A stretch of 64,000 nt of DNA from Sphaerosporella brunnea (lineage: Eukaryota; Ascomycota; Pezizomycetes; Pezizales; Pyronemataceae). The notes under the pieces were generated by a model. That model ran no database searches and was not told the origin of the DNA. It saw only the letters and a program-made list of their open reading frames with translations. The translations under genes and the position numbers were made by a program. Location of the stretch: positions 62,001 to 126,000 of the forward strand of contig VXIS01000099.1 in NCBI GenBank assembly GCA_008704415.1. The letters are read 5' to 3'. This document shows positions 21,668 through 36,916 of this stretch, piece after piece; position 1 is the first letter of the stretch, and every line of letters starts with the position of its first letter.

Positions 21668-22060
21668 AGTGAGAGGTCGTGATGTCGATGTGTGTATGCG
21701 TGCATGCGCCGGTTTTTTGGGGTATGCGTTGGAGTTGGGCTGTTGTTGTATACGAGTTACATGTATCACTGGGCATATTATTTGAAGCAAACAATTGTGA
21801 TCATCATTGTTGCGTCGGGATTTATGAGAACGTACTAAGTTTGTGCATCACGAGTCTGTCCACCGAGTGATTTCCAGTGAATTCACACAACGTCCATGCC
21901 GCAAGCCACCTCACTGAGCCACAATTCGCGGGATAGGGATGCAACTATACTTCCTTTTCGAGTCGTTCTACATATCAGACCCACAGCATTGATCAAAACA
22001 TTAACTTTTTCTATTAATGTAATACCCGCCCCCCCAAAAACCCGCGCCGCGAAAAGCTGA
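21668..22060. other. Convergent intergenic (ALDH and Kre33 3' ends)
   Basis: The two flanking genes converge here, so the stretch holds their 3' untranslated regions. Nothing else was recognised. Confidence 0.5.
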
Positions 22061-25000
22061 TCACCGCTTTCCCTTCTTCGGCTTCTTATGCTTAACCTTT
22101 TCCACCTCATTCTCATAAATCTCCGCCGCGCTTTCTCCAGCCTTCCGTTTCGGCGCCGACTTCCCCGTCTTCACCGACACAACCGTACCCTTCATCTTGC
22201 GCACCTGCTTCTCGGCTTCTGTCCAGTCCCCCTTATCTGTCGGGATTTCATATCTATTCCCATTATTACACGGTTAAGGAAAGGGGGGGGAGAGGGGGTT
22301 ACTTTGACAAATCCAGCTCGCTGAGCATTTCCTTCTGCATTTCCTTCAGCTTCAGATTGGCGACCGCTTCTGCACCGGCCTCTTCAAGTTCCTCGTGCAG
22401 CTCTCCCTCAACAGGTGCAAGCTCCCGCTCCTTCTCCCCGTCGACCTCCATCTCGTCGACACGGCCACGCGCCTCCTTAGGCAGCGTCTCCTCGATGGAT
22501 TTGCTCAGCAGCTCGCGGAAGCCCGTGGCGACCTTGCGCATGACTTTCTGGAACATGGACAGGACCTGGGCGCTGGTGACGCCCAGCTCCTTCTCCAGGC
22601 TGTCGAGCGTTTTCCGTTGCAGGCCGATAGCCATAAGTACTGCGGACTGCGTGGGGGAGACGGTGACCAAGTCCTTGAGGCGGCCCGTGAAGTGGAGGTT
22701 CGCGATCAGCGGGACCATGTCGAGGATCACGTGGTAGTCCAGCATGTTGTCCGCATAAGATTCCAGCCGTTTGAGGTCGAAGGGGGAAAGGAGTGCGTCC
22801 AGTTCCGGCTTCGTCAACGGCTGCGGCTGCTTCTCGGCAAGCTTTGCACCCGCGTTTGCGGACTCGATGACCAGCAGGGGAGTCATGTAGTTGAACTTTC
22901 GGAACTCGTAGGAGAGTAGCTCCAGGAAGCGTCGGCGGAAGTCCGTGGCGAAGGCTCCTAGCCAGCTGCTGTCCTTGCCAGTCAGAGTCCGGATCATGAC
23001 GCACGAGTGCTCGCCGGTGAGTTCGGTGGCGGTTTGTCGAAGGTAAACAGGCACGAAACCGGACTTCTTCCAGAACTTGTGGAGCTGATCTGTTAAACCG
23101 TAGCTGACGCCAACGTAGTCGAGAAGATTTGGCCGCTTCTCCGACAGCCGCAACAGTAGTGGTGGCAGCGACTTAGGATCCCGAACTTTGACGTTGTCGC
23201 TCTGTAGCTGCGAGTTCTCAATGTCCTCGTCTGTGACACGAACAATCTCATCCTCCACATATGTGTTCTCCTCATCCAAGCTGGTGAACTTCCCCTCGTA
23301 GAAGTCAATCAGCAGATCCAGCGCGCGCTTTCCGTAACCCATGCCCACGTAATCAGGGTTCGTGGCAATGCGGACTACTCTTGCGCCCGAAAGACCGGCA
23401 AACTCTTCGTCCTGGAACTGCTGCGAGACAAGCCATGGGATCATATCTCCTCCCTCGCGCTTTCCTCGGCTCAGAGAAGCCTGCACACTCTTCTTAGATA
23501 TCTGACCTTCGAGTGCTACTTGGATGACCACTAGCGGGTCGGGAATATTTTTGCTGCCCTCCTCTGTTGGAGGCAGGAGGACAAACAGCTGGTGAGCTGG
23601 TGCATCACTCATAAGCTGCAGGTCGTTAGGGGAGTTCTTGTAATGAGAGGCCACGTAAAGCGCCATCATCTTCTGGAGGAAGCGCTCAGAAACGGGATGA
23701 TAAGAGAAAAGGGTATCGCGTGAGACGGCAAACAACTCGCACTTCGTAGGGGACGGCGTTCCAGTGATCGCCTTGCGCTTAGGTGGAAGGGTTGCATCAA
23801 GGCAGAGTATGTTGTTGAGCCACTTTTCAACCGGGTCGTTGGGCGCATATCGAATGGGCTCGTCCAAGGTGGCTTCGCGGAGAGTTCGTCCACCGACGGC
23901 ACCGGTCTGTGTCTCTTTTGTCTCTTTCCCTGAGCGGTCAGTGGCCACACCTTCTTGTGCCACCTTAACCACACCACGGGACTGGTCTCGGAGCTGCTGG
24001 ATCAGCTTGAGGGACAGTGATCGACCTGTCCCTTCGTATCCGTTGATCGTGGATGCCATGAAAATCAAGTAGGGTCCCATAAGCTTCTTGACCAGCGGCA
24101 AGGGGATGGCTGCCGCCTCATCAATAACCACCAGCTCCGCCTGACCAAGCACATGCGCGTCTTGCGGCTGGATGTATTGGATGGTCTGTCGGTGTTTTCG
24201 GTGAATGTTCACCCGCACGATGGCCTTGTTGAACGCTGGGTTTGTCGACTGAATGATATCGTAGTCCTGGTGGTCGCTGTAATTGAGAGCATCAAATCCT
24301 TTGAAGATGAACTCGAATAGGGTCTTCAAGTTCTCAGGCGAAGGCGAGGTGATGAAGATGTTGGAGTATCCAAATTCCACTGCCGCCGCAATGGCAAGTC
24401 CCAATGCCGCCGATTTACCACGACCACGGCCGGCCGTGAGCGTGACTGTACTCCGCAACGTCTTCTCCTGGATGGCATCGATGAAGGTCATGATCGCCTT
24501 TGCCTGGTCGACAGTCTTGGTGATCTCCACCAGCGAGCTGGTGATAGGCACATCCGCCATGGTCTCTTTGAGTTCCCGCAGCGCCTTCTGGCCTGGCTGC
24601 AGAGCCTCTTCCTCACTGGACACAGGGGGGAGAGCCTGCACATTTCGCCCACCAGAGATGGGCAGGACGTTGAGTTCGTCGTCCACCACCAAACAGCCGG
24701 AGCAATCACTCAAGGAGAGAATGAACCGCTCGTTGAAGCGCGCAACCACATCGTCATGGGCCTCCGTCCTATAGCGCGAGTGTACGTCCATAGTCATGGT
24801 GTACAGCTGCTTCAAACTCGACATCGTCTTGAGCAATAGCACGACCAGGCCTCCACCCTCGACCGTCTCGACTGTTCGCGCCAACAGGTTGGGGGTGAGC
24901 GCCTCGAAGTCTTGGAGAATACACATGCCGTAGGTGTTTCCGAGAATCTTCTCGGTTTCCTTGTAGTAGACATAGCGGATGTTGGTGAGAGAGATGAAAA

Positions 25001-25433
25001 GCTCGAATGGGTCCTCGGTGTTCGCCTCCCGGATACCGCGCTTGACCTCCTTCTTGATCTTGGCCTCACGCTTCTTGCGGTGACTGGTGAAGCCTAGCAG
25101 CTTGTGCTTGTAGGCCCACAGGACGGATTTGTTTTGCTTGGGGTCTGCACTGCCGAGAATGTAGTGAAGGTTGAGGATTACGTCCTTTCCTCGGTCACCG
25201 ACCACGACGAAAAACGAACGTTTCTTCTCCTGTACGGGGAAAAGCCGTCACATCAACTACTGCCAGCACGAAAGACAATCGACACTGAAAAAAGGATTTC
25301 TGCATACTTGAACGCCATTGCGAATGAGGTCGGGAATGCGTTTATCGCTGCCTCAATGTCAGCGCCAAAGCTATGAAATCGAGTGGGAGCGGCAGCGATC
25401 AGAGAAAAGCACTTACACCGCCTTCTTGACCAT
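22061..25433 (-). CDS. kre33: RNA cytidine acetyltransferase Kre33/NAT10
   Basis: This is the nucleolar enzyme that makes N4-acetylcytidine in 18S rRNA and some tRNAs, using acetyl-CoA and ATP, and is needed for 40S biogenesis. Four exons (25433-25417, 25347-25308, 25229-22303, 22253-22061) give 1058 residues, close to yeast Kre33 (1056). The start is a 17-nt exon (MVKKAV), followed by DKRIPDLIRNGVQ and VVGDRGKDV. The Walker A motif GRGRGKS is at about residues 286-292 and the DEAA box follows in VVIDEAAAIPLP. The GNAT acetyl-CoA loop is RIATNPDYVGMGYGKRAL. The C-terminal exon encodes the basic Lys-rich tail (EVEKVKHKKPKKGKR). It is divergent from erg10 across 1.4 kb. Confidence 0.96.
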
Positions 25434-28101
<2,668 letters not shown>

Positions 28102-28519
28102 GGATTGGGGGACGCGGTGGTGAGGGCGATGCTTTGATACCACTTTGCTAAAATAACTACTACTGTTTATATCCGGGTACTGGGAAAATTTTGGGAACTT
28201 ATGGGCTTTTTAATTTCATGGCTAGAATATGATGACGACGAGAAGTCGGAAACAGACCCGCTGTACGAATCACCTATTGTATGATTTGTATCGTGAAGCG
28301 CAAACCGAGAGGGGTCTATTTACAACGTTTGCACTCAAGAAAGCAAAAATAATCCGACCGGCAGTAGGCAATAGAAAAAGATGAAACAAACAAAAAAAGA
28401 AAACTCGCTCTGTTGCTTTCTAACAAACGGACATGGCATGGAGGGCATCATCATCGTCGTTATGAAGGCTCGTCCATTGAAATTTTTCAGAAAACGTAAA
28501 CATGGTAACGACGATTGAT
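28102..28519. other. Convergent intergenic (erg10 and serS 3' ends)
   Basis: The stretch is AT-rich and holds the 3' untranslated regions of the two converging genes. Nothing else was recognised. Confidence 0.5.
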
Positions 28520-30135
28520 CTATTTCTTCTCTGCCTTGGGCTTACCGGTAGCACGCTTCATGGAGGTGCTCTGCGTGGACAACTCCTTGGAGAAGGGAAT
28601 GAACTCGGGAGCACCGGGGAGGTACTTACGCAGGGGCTCGGGAACCCTCAGTCCCTGCATGAATTGTGTCAATCGCTGTGCAAGAAGCATATGGAGGGCT
28701 ATATATAATCTTACCTCCTCAGTTTGGTAGTTCTCCATGATGCAGCACAGAGCACGCTCGGTGGCAGTCAAGGTGGAGTTGAGGCAGTGGACGTACTGCT
28801 TGCGCTCGCCGGTCTGGGAGACAGCACCATACCGGATGTTGAGGTTCCGGCTCTGGTAGTCGGTACAGTTGGAGCAAGAGACGAGCTCCTTGAACTCTCC
28901 CTGGAAGGGGAACCAAGCCTCGAGGTCGTACTTCTTGGCGGCCGCGTTGTTGAGCGCTCCAGAAACGATAGCGACAACGCGGTACGGGAGTCCAAGGCTC
29001 TGGTAGAACTCCTCCGAGTATCCGATCATCTCGTCGAACATCTCCCAACTCTTCTCGGGATCGGTGATCACGAACTGCTCTACCTTCTCGAACTGGTGGA
29101 CACGGAAGATACCCCAGGCATCCTTTCCGTGGGCACCGGCTTCACGACGATAGCAGGTGGAGAAACCGGCGTAGCGGAGCGGGAGGTCGGCCTTCTGCAA
29201 CCATTCGTCGGCGTGGAAGGCGGAAATTGGCTGTTCGGAGGTGGCGATAAGGTACTTGTCGTTCTGGGCGTCTCCGTCGATGACCTTGTAAAGCTCTTCG
29301 TCGAACTGCTCCAGCTGCGCCGTCTTGGCCATCATGTCCTTGAGCATGAACTGCGGCGTTTGCAGTGGCGTGTAGCCCTTGTTGCTAAGGAACTCGAGAC
29401 CGTAGTTGATCAGCGCCTGGTTCAGGAAGACACCCCAGCGCTTAAGAAAGTAGCCGCGGTGGCCAACGACCTTCACCCCACGTTCCGGCTCGTATCCGTC
29501 AAGGCGCGCAAGAACATCGTGGTGGGAAAGACAATCCCGCTTCTCGACGGTGACGCCCTCGGGAGTCCAGGTGCGGATGACCTCGTTGTCGTCCTAGCAT
29601 CTATCAGTCCCCACTCGTTCCTAACCGGGAACATGTTCTACCCACCTCGTTGTTGCTGACTGGGACAGAGTCGTGGACAAGGTTTCCTATCGACCCAACC
29701 TTGACGTTGAGTTCCTTTTCCTTCGCATCGGCAGCAACCTCAAGCTCCTTCTTCTCCTTCTCGAGCGCGACCTTCTTGGCCAGCAACTCACTGGCATCCT
29801 CCTTGGCCTGCAGGCAAGACAATCAGTCCTCTGCACAAAACAAAGAATCGCAGTCCGGCAGGGTACCTTCTTCTTTGCACCGATCTCCTTCTGCACCGCG
29901 TTCGCCTCGGCGCCCTTCCGTGTAACGGCGTATCGTGCTATTCCGCAAGGTAAGCATTCCTCTGCCTCTGCATACATCCAGCAAAGCGGAACGAGTACTC
30001 ACCAGCCTTGGCCTCCTCCGCTAGAGCGATGATCTCGTCCACAGCCTCGACGGGGGCATATCTCCTCTTCTGCGACTCCCTGATCTTTTCCGGGATAGCA
30101 CCCTTGTCTCCAAAGAAGTCGAAAACATCAAGCAT
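28520..30135 (-). CDS. ses1: Seryl-tRNA synthetase, cytosolic
   Basis: This class II synthetase charges tRNA-Ser with serine. Five exons (30135-30003, 29937-29867, 29807-29646, 29593-28715, 28654-28520) give 459 residues, like yeast Ses1. The N-terminal MLDVFDFF start and the Lys/Glu-rich helical hairpin (KVALEKEKKELEV region) form the tRNA-binding coiled coil. Motif 2 is FSTCYRREAG and motif 3 is ALCCIMENYQ. The C-terminal tail is Lys-rich (KRATGKPKAEKK). No mitochondrial presequence is present. Confidence 0.96.
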
Positions 30136-30570
30136 GTTTGGTTACTGTGTTGTGCGTGCTTTCCGAAGAGGGATTGCACAAAGGTGTTCGCGGCGGGCGG
30201 GATATCACGGAGGTGGTGGAAGGAGTTGTAGCGGCGAGATGAGTAAATTGAAGTGTCGGCGGGCGGTGTGATAGCGGGGCACTTGGGAGCCTAAAATAAA
30301 AAGCCAAGATTTCTGCACGGCCCTGCACTCGGCTCACGCGAAACGGCACAGAGTACGTGCCTTCATGTGTGAGTGCGGCGAGAGCAAGTCGAGAACCCCT
30401 CGCCGCTCGGCCGCATGAATTTCATTTTGCCGGCAGCGGCAGAATCCCTACATTATTACATTAAACGCTCAGGTATACGTATACTCCAAACACGACTACT
30501 CCACTTTAAGCCCGCAAAAACGTATATAGGAGATACGATCCCTCCAAGATCGAGCTTCCCCACAATCAAT
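30136..30570. other. Intergenic between serS and the Msc7-like ALDH
   Basis: The flanking genes run in tandem on the minus strand. This segment holds the serS upstream region and the 3' untranslated region of the ALDH gene. No other feature was recognised. Confidence 0.45.
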
Positions 30571-32563
30571 CTACATTCCCATTAGTTTCCCTAGGCCATT
30601 GACCTTTCTCATCACGGTTTCCCCATAACCAAGCTCCACCAAACCCTTGGTGAATCTCCATGCCCTCTGGCCATCTTTCAACGGATAATCCACCACTGGC
30701 GGAATCGAGGTGCCAACAATTCTGGGGAATCGATCAACAGCAACGGCCTTCAGGTTGCAAACGCCCCTCAATCCCTCCGCGCCCGCAAATCGACCATATC
30801 CGCTTCCCTTAACACCGCCAAACGGCAGACTTTGGTTCAAATAGTACACGGCAAAGTCGTTCACCGAAACCATTCCGCACTTCATTTCCCGGGTCACTTG
30901 GTCCAGATGCTTCTGGTTACGGCCGAATACGGAGCCACCAAGGGCATATTCCGTCGAGTTTGCGATGGAGATTGCATCCGAGACGTCGCTTGCCTGCATG
31001 AGCAGGCAGATGGGCCCGAACACCTCTTGTTGTGCGATCGCCATGGATGGCGTGACATCTACCACAAGCGTGGGCTGGAAGTAGTGGCCCTTGGGGTATT
31101 TGGGGTGGATATATCTCTTTCCACCGACGAGACAGCGAGCGCCTTGCTTGACTGCATCTGCGACCAGATCCTCAAACCGGCCAAAGTGTGCATCAGAGAT
31201 AACAGCGCCACAGTCGACCACGTTGTCGTCATCGAGAATTGAACCAAGACGGAGCTTTGCGATACGAGGCTCGAGAATGGAGACGAGCTTAGGGTAGGCC
31301 TTCGGTGTAGCAATGATGCGCTCAACACCGACACAATTCTGACCACAGGACTGGAAAACACCACGCATGAGGATCGATGCGACGGATTCGAGGTTTGGAG
31401 TGTCATCAAGAATGATTGCCGCGTCTTTGCCGCCGAGCTCGATGCACAGAGGTATCAGAACCTTGGAGGCGGAAGCAGCGACGTGGTGGGCCACGGGCCG
31501 AGAGCCAATAAATGTCATATGGGCAATTCCCGGGTGTGAGGTGAGATGAGGAGCGACTTCAGGCCAGCACATGATGGACTGTCAATGCTATTAGCTAACC
31601 AAGACCAATATGCTAGCGCAAGAAAGCCATACTTGAACAAGGTCCGGGTTGTGGCCGCAAGCGGAGAGTGCCCCTCTGACGATCGAAATAAAGTATTGAG
31701 AGCTCCAGGCAGTCTGTTCGCTTCCCTTCACGACGATACCATTACCAGCAAAGGTAGAGCTAATGATAGGACCGAGGAGGTTGTGGAATGGATAATTCCA
31801 GGAGACACACGCCGCAACAACACCGAGAGGCTCATATCGCAGCTCCACCTTCTTATAACACTGCAACGGCCATGAGGACTCGCGTTGCTCGGGGATAAGA
31901 GACTTCTCTCCGTGTTTAAGGACCCATTTGATCTTCTCCACGGTGACCAGGATCTCGCCGAATGCAGCATCCACCTTGGTCTTTCCGGAGTCTAAACAAG
32001 CTACAGCCGCGATATAGTCTTGGTTCTCAAGAATATACTTCAAAAGCGTTCTTAGAAACTTCCTGCGCTGGTCAAACGAAGTTTTGGCCCATTTCTCCTG
32101 AGCGGCAGCGGCAGCGTTGATGGCGATGTCGATGTCTTCGGGGTATGCTGGAGCAACCGTCCCAAGGGATGCACCAGTGGCGGGGGCATAACATTGAATC
32201 AAGTAGTCATCGGTGGACTTAATCGAGGGATTCGCCATAGTTTGCCCTTTCCAGCCAGGTTGCGCTTGCTCGGGGATCGGAACGCTGTAGGGCACGCCAT
32301 TCCATCTGGATGCTCTCCATTGGCGAAAGAAGACATAGCTGAGGCAGGCGCAAACAATCGATACGATAATGGATTGGCCAGATGGCAGAGACGATTGCGG
32401 TGGCAGAGCATCGAAGGTTGAGAAAGTGAGACTTTCGCGGGAAATGGAGCATCCGATTTTGAAGCCGGACACGAGAAAGTCGAAGGAGACTCTGACAAAT
32501 GGATTAACGGGGGGGCCAGTGTTGGGTTTATCAGGAGTAGACCATGCAGTACCTCATCGCCAT
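30571..32563 (-). CDS. msc7: Membrane-anchored aldehyde dehydrogenase (Msc7-like)
   Basis: This ALDH superfamily protein resembles yeast Msc7, an ER-associated protein first found in a meiotic sister-chromatid recombination screen. Its substrate is not known to me. Exons 32563-32553 (only 11 nt), 32491-31633 and 31578-30571 give 625 residues. An N-terminal hydrophobic stretch (SIIVSIVCACLSYVFF, about residues 48-63) should anchor it to a membrane. The catalytic Glu is in CIELGGKDA (about 337) and the Cys in QSCGQNCVG (about 372). LPFGGVKGSGYGRF closes the fold. The start was chosen because the tiny first exon MAMR joins in phase to VSFDFLVSGF; a downstream start is possible. Confidence 0.88.
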
Positions 32564-32879
32564 GGTTGCGGTAGTTGGATGGGAGCGCAAACGCCACCCC
32601 CTTGGAAGATGCGGCGGAGTGGTTTCGTTTGCGAAATCAAGAGTGACACGACTTGAACTGAATGGATGGGTTTCGCGCTAAATCAGGCCCGCGCCCTGCC
32701 ACGTGACGATCAAGGCTGGATACACAATCCAGTACTCGGTTTCACAAATTAATGCCTCGATATTGAGACGTAAGCATTCACGCTTTCTTATCTGCTACTA
32801 CGTACTTTTCCCAACTTCGAGCTTGGATTACGGTATGTTCACTCGGTATCGCTCTCCTCCCTGTTTGTGCCACCAACAA

Positions 32880-33510
32880 ATCCTGCCCTCCTCATGTACG
32901 CCACCGACACATCCTCCTTGACCGTGACCAGACCTTTGCAAACTCAATCACCTTCTTCATCCCGTCGTGCTGCCTGCAATCAACTCCTCGTGTGACGCAC
33001 CCTTGCTCGTGGATGCCGTTCGTGCTCCAGCTGCAGCCCACACTCCAGCTTGGTTGAACCCAGGGATTGCCACCAGGGTTGGCAGCACCCTGGGCGTTAG
33101 AAGCCATCGGCATGCTGTTTATCTCAGGATATTCGTCTGGTAGACTGGTAGGTACCATGATAAATCTCTCCTTGCCAGACTGTCAACATGTTTTTGTTTG
33201 ACTCGACCTTGATGCCGTAGTCAGCAACGTAAAAGCTTCCTCCTTAATCGGCTGGCATGTTTCGCTTCTGTGGTCCAGGCCATACACCGCCCATGGGCAT
33301 TACGCTCTGACACAACCGGGCGTAATTGATCGCAAAAGCCCCTTGTGGTGGCGCCAACTCAGCTGTCTGGAATTCGTAAAATTATTTGCCAGACCTCGAG
33401 CTCGTCTGGACAGGAAGCTTCATTCCCCAGAACTTCATCTGATTGTTGGTGTTCATCGTAAAATCAATCTTGTTGGAGTCCATAAACTCCTTAAGGTCTA
33501 ACCTCCTCCT
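32880..33510 (-). pseudogene. Decayed protein-coding relic, family not identified
   Basis: Read on the minus strand, one frame gives recognisable protein-like blocks broken by stop codons and shifts. They include KEFMDSNKIDFTMNT, AELAPPQGAFAINYARLCQS, SFYVADYGIKV and a WQGEIYHGTY segment. A later frame continues with NPGGNPWVQPSWSVGCSW. The composition is protein-like, but there are at least three stops. I do not recognise the family. Confidence 0.4.
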
Positions 33511-34899
33511 CCTCCGGAACCCTGGCATTAGTCATGCGCGGAGATACAACCACTGAGATAGTTAGAGCTCTGGTGTCCCCATGCAGTCAGTAACTGTGGC
33601 CTTTGATAACACCCGCCTGCTTCGCAGACGTTCGGAAACCTAACCCAGTGGTTGCGGGACAAATTTAAGGTCTCGAGAGCTCAGGATTGCTCAGATGCGA
33701 AGAAGCTGGAAGTGTGACGGCACAAGCAAAGGGGGAGAATCCCATCACCTGATAACTAGACTTTTAAGGAAGGTGAAAAAGTGCCAAAAAAGGAAAACCA
33801 AATCAGCAGGTCTTCTAGGGTTAGGATTTGACACACCAGTAACAAGTTCTGCGCCCACATAATCCATGGACTTTGTTTGTTTTAATCACAATGTATTCGG
33901 CCGCTTGCAGCCATGACATGCAGACTGCCCTTAAGCCTTAAAGGCCATTCGGGTGTGTCTTAGAAGGAAAGAATGACATAAGAGACGTTGAGGGAAAAAA
34001 CAAATAGGAAAAGTTAAGGAAATTTGTATCTGACATAGGAGAGGAGGTAGATCACACGCTGTCATTATATTCTTGACTTCTCAGGCCAGGTTCCGGCTTT
34101 GGTGCTCGCTAGGAAGTCCAGCACAGCATAATCCATGGACGGTGACAATATATATCTAGCAAGGCTCAAAGGCACCGGGATCGTCCAGAGTACACTCTTC
34201 TTGATACGAAATCTTTTTTGGACGATGTCGTTAGCCCACTTCAAACAACTGGTTCGGCACAAAAGTTTCGTATGACGATGAGCACAATTTCGTCGGTGAT
34301 CACGTCCCGAACAATGATGTTCTTGTCAGCTCGAGCTCATGCTACCCCTTCTCCGAGTTGTTGCGGATGTTGAATTCTCGTTTCTCGTCTCTTGTCGTGG
34401 AGGATCCTGTTGGCCAAGTACGATTGCCACTTCACAGTGATTGCGGGTGATGCAGCTCTGAGAGCCACAGGAAATCTTCTCGCTCACAGATTATCCATCG
34501 TGACTGTTGGCATCAATGCTAGCTCGCGCTCCTGTGACTTAAGTCCAAGCTTGAGAGATTTGATGTAATTGTTTCCCCGCATTTTACAAAAGCCTTGTTG
34601 TCTCTGGTATTCTCCGCGAGCCCGGATACACCTGGGAAATTCTGCGGCGCGAGTTTCAAGCTGGTGGAGCATTTGGGTAAACAGGTAGGTTTCTGTCCAG
34701 TTATGCAAAATGAGCTGCTTTGCGAACTTCTTCTGTCTGAGCCGTGCTGCTGCGGAAGAACGACTTTGCTCTTTAGGAACACCGGAGGTCCAGTTCCAGT
34801 ACCGGTGTGATAAGATCAAACCTCTTCGTCACTCGCTCTTATTCACCGCATATCACTCGGTACAGACAAGATAATCACACCGATCGGTACTCTAGAAGG

Positions 34900-35088
34900 A
34901 TCTCCAAACCGCGTCTGTGCTGGCTGCTTTGGGCTGATAACTCGCAGCCCGGTCGGCTGCATGCGCTGTCATGGTGCTTGGGTATGAAGATGTTGCTTCA
35001 CTGGATATCACTCTGTACTAATTCGCACACAATGACGCAGCCCGCAGCCCGCTAGCCTGGGCTTCGTAGCGGGCTACCAAGTACACTG
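34900..35088. repeat. GC-rich AGCCCG repeats with a possible single hAT-like terminus
   Basis: The segment contains clustered AGCCCG/GGGCT motifs. Its right side, read in reverse complement from 35088, starts CAGTGTACTTGGTAGCCCGC, which resembles the MITE end at 17476. I could not find a partner terminus or target duplication on the left, so this may be a truncated copy. Confidence 0.35.
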
Positions 35089-35676
35089 CGGTAGCAGTTC
35101 TGTGAGTTAACATAGGATCATAGGATACTATCCTAGGCGGCCCTTTATGCCAATACGCCACTTGTGGCTTCCCTGACTAACAGACTAATAATGGTTAGCA
35201 TTAAAATCGGCAATTGTTTTGCTCATTAACCATCATCTATCTTGGCTAATAGAGCATTACATCTGTAACCCCCTAACTTAGGTGAATTGTATCACAGAGC
35301 TAGCATTGGTCCTAGTTAGTGATTTAGTTGGTCACACGACATAAGCGCCTATGGCGCGGACTAGAAGGTTAGGCGCCCAGAGGCTTGATGTCGTCTACTC
35401 AAGTGTGTTGCGCTGGGTCTCTGTATATGCTACATATTGCCGTTCGTATTTCTGCAGTGATTATGGCCTTCTGGATCCTTATTTTTTTTTAAGGCCACTA
35501 AGGGGTCTTCGAATATTCCAATGAATCGGGGTTAAGATTTCTAAGTTGCTTCACTGGGCCGGGCATAAACGCTGACAAACGCCGAGGAACGGACACACTC
35601 GAGGACAACAAACTTCAACCGACATCAGGTCTTTTCACGAATCCTACCAAGCCCTCGTGCTTCAATACATTTAATC

Positions 35677-36274
35677 ATGGTACACATCGCAGTCGCCGGG
35701 GCTTCCAATGGCCTTGGCTGCGCAATAGCTCGCGCAGTCCTCGACAATCCCGCCCACAAGCTCACGATCCTTTCCCGCAACTCGCAGCCAGAACTCGCAG
35801 CCCAGGGCGCACGCGCTGTCGTACTCCTCAGTGCCTTCCCTTACCGCAGCACTGGCGGGCATACAGACAGTCATCTGCACCCTCTGGAGGCCAGAACACA
35901 GCGTTTCAACAACAGCAATCTCCTCGCCGCCTGCAAAGCTGTAGGCGTCAAGCGCTTCGCACCGAGCGAATTTGCCGTGTCCTCGGCCGCCACCGACCTA
36001 TTTCCTCTGTACGAAGACAAGAGGAAGAATTCCAAGCTGCTCGAGGAGTTTGGTATCGAGCACACTGCCTCCCAGATTGGCATATTTCAGCTTTGGTGCT
36101 CCCGGGTACCAGGAGCAGAAGTTGAAGATATTTCCGTTCGTTCTCAACGTGGCTGAACGGAAGGCCACTATTCCTGGCACCGGCAACGAGAGGCTCCCGT
36201 TCACGGCTGTTTGGGATGTGGGCAAGTCTGTGGCTGCCGCTGCGGAGCTCGATAAGTGGGATATCATTGCATAA
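35677..36274 (+). pseudogene. NmrA-like (isoflavone-reductase-like) oxidoreductase pseudogene
   Basis: The start is intact, with a Rossmann motif VAVAGASNGLG-like segment (HIAVAGASNGLGCAIARAVL). Blocks of the family then appear in shifting frames. SVPSLTAALAGIQTVICTLW lies in the +1 frame near 35825-35885. LLAACKAVGVKRFAPSEFAV returns in the first frame. Later GAPGYQEQKLKIFPF and ERKATIPGTGNERL lie in another frame. At least three small indels break the frame, and the C-terminal third of a normal protein of about 300 residues is absent. The blocks are otherwise well preserved, so inactivation looks recent. Confidence 0.8.
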
Positions 36275-36916
36275 CTCTCTATTTTTTTTCATTTGCAAGC
36301 ATAGGCCGGGCTTGGTTGGAGTTCTGGCCTCTATAAGACGACCAAATTTAAAATCAATACGAAGGCCGGCCATCTGACTGCCAAACCATGCGAAAGGCTT
36401 TTCTGAAAATTCTCGGCTTCGAGCAGCTGCAAGAGGGGAACTTATTAATGAGAGTTTATTTTCATACTACCATTTTAGACCCGGCTTCAATTTCTCCTTG
36501 GGAAATACCTTCTCGTTAATGTTCTGCTCCTATTCTTCCCCTGAAGACCACGGGCAATTTTCTAAATTATATCGATTCGTTTATTCACAGTGTTTTTTCC
36601 ATTGAAAATCGAGAATTCTCCTTTTGAGGCTGACAACGCTCGCGAGAGAGCTTACCGACTCATTTTCTGCATCCACTAAGAGCCCGTCGTCCTCCCAAAG
36701 GATGTCGATCCAATGATCTTGAAGCTGCTCTTGACACCCGCACATCTTCTTTTGGGGGGGGGGAGGACGTTAACGTGTATGTGCCGTAGCCGGGATATTC
36801 TGATATAAAGAGTAGATCTAGAACTAACGATATTGCTACATGTGTGCAGGTATCTACAACACCAACGCCAGACACTACATCCTTACAGACAACTCCAAAG
36901 AAATCTAACCCGTGGC
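36275..36916. other. Intergenic, nothing recognised
   Basis: The left part is AT-rich DNA after the NmrA-like pseudogene; a G-run lies near 36754-36763. The right end is the 3' untranslated region of the BCKDH E1-beta gene. Confidence 0.4.

Larger units (their letters stand above)
32564..35676. other. Long gene-poor, decayed region
   Basis: No intact gene is visible. It contains a decayed protein-coding relic (32880-33510), further degenerate minus-strand frames near 34065-34262 and 34484-34819 that I do not recognise, and a one-ended GC-rich repeat resembling a hAT terminus (34900-35088). From 35100 to 35500 the sequence is AT-rich. Confidence 0.45.
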
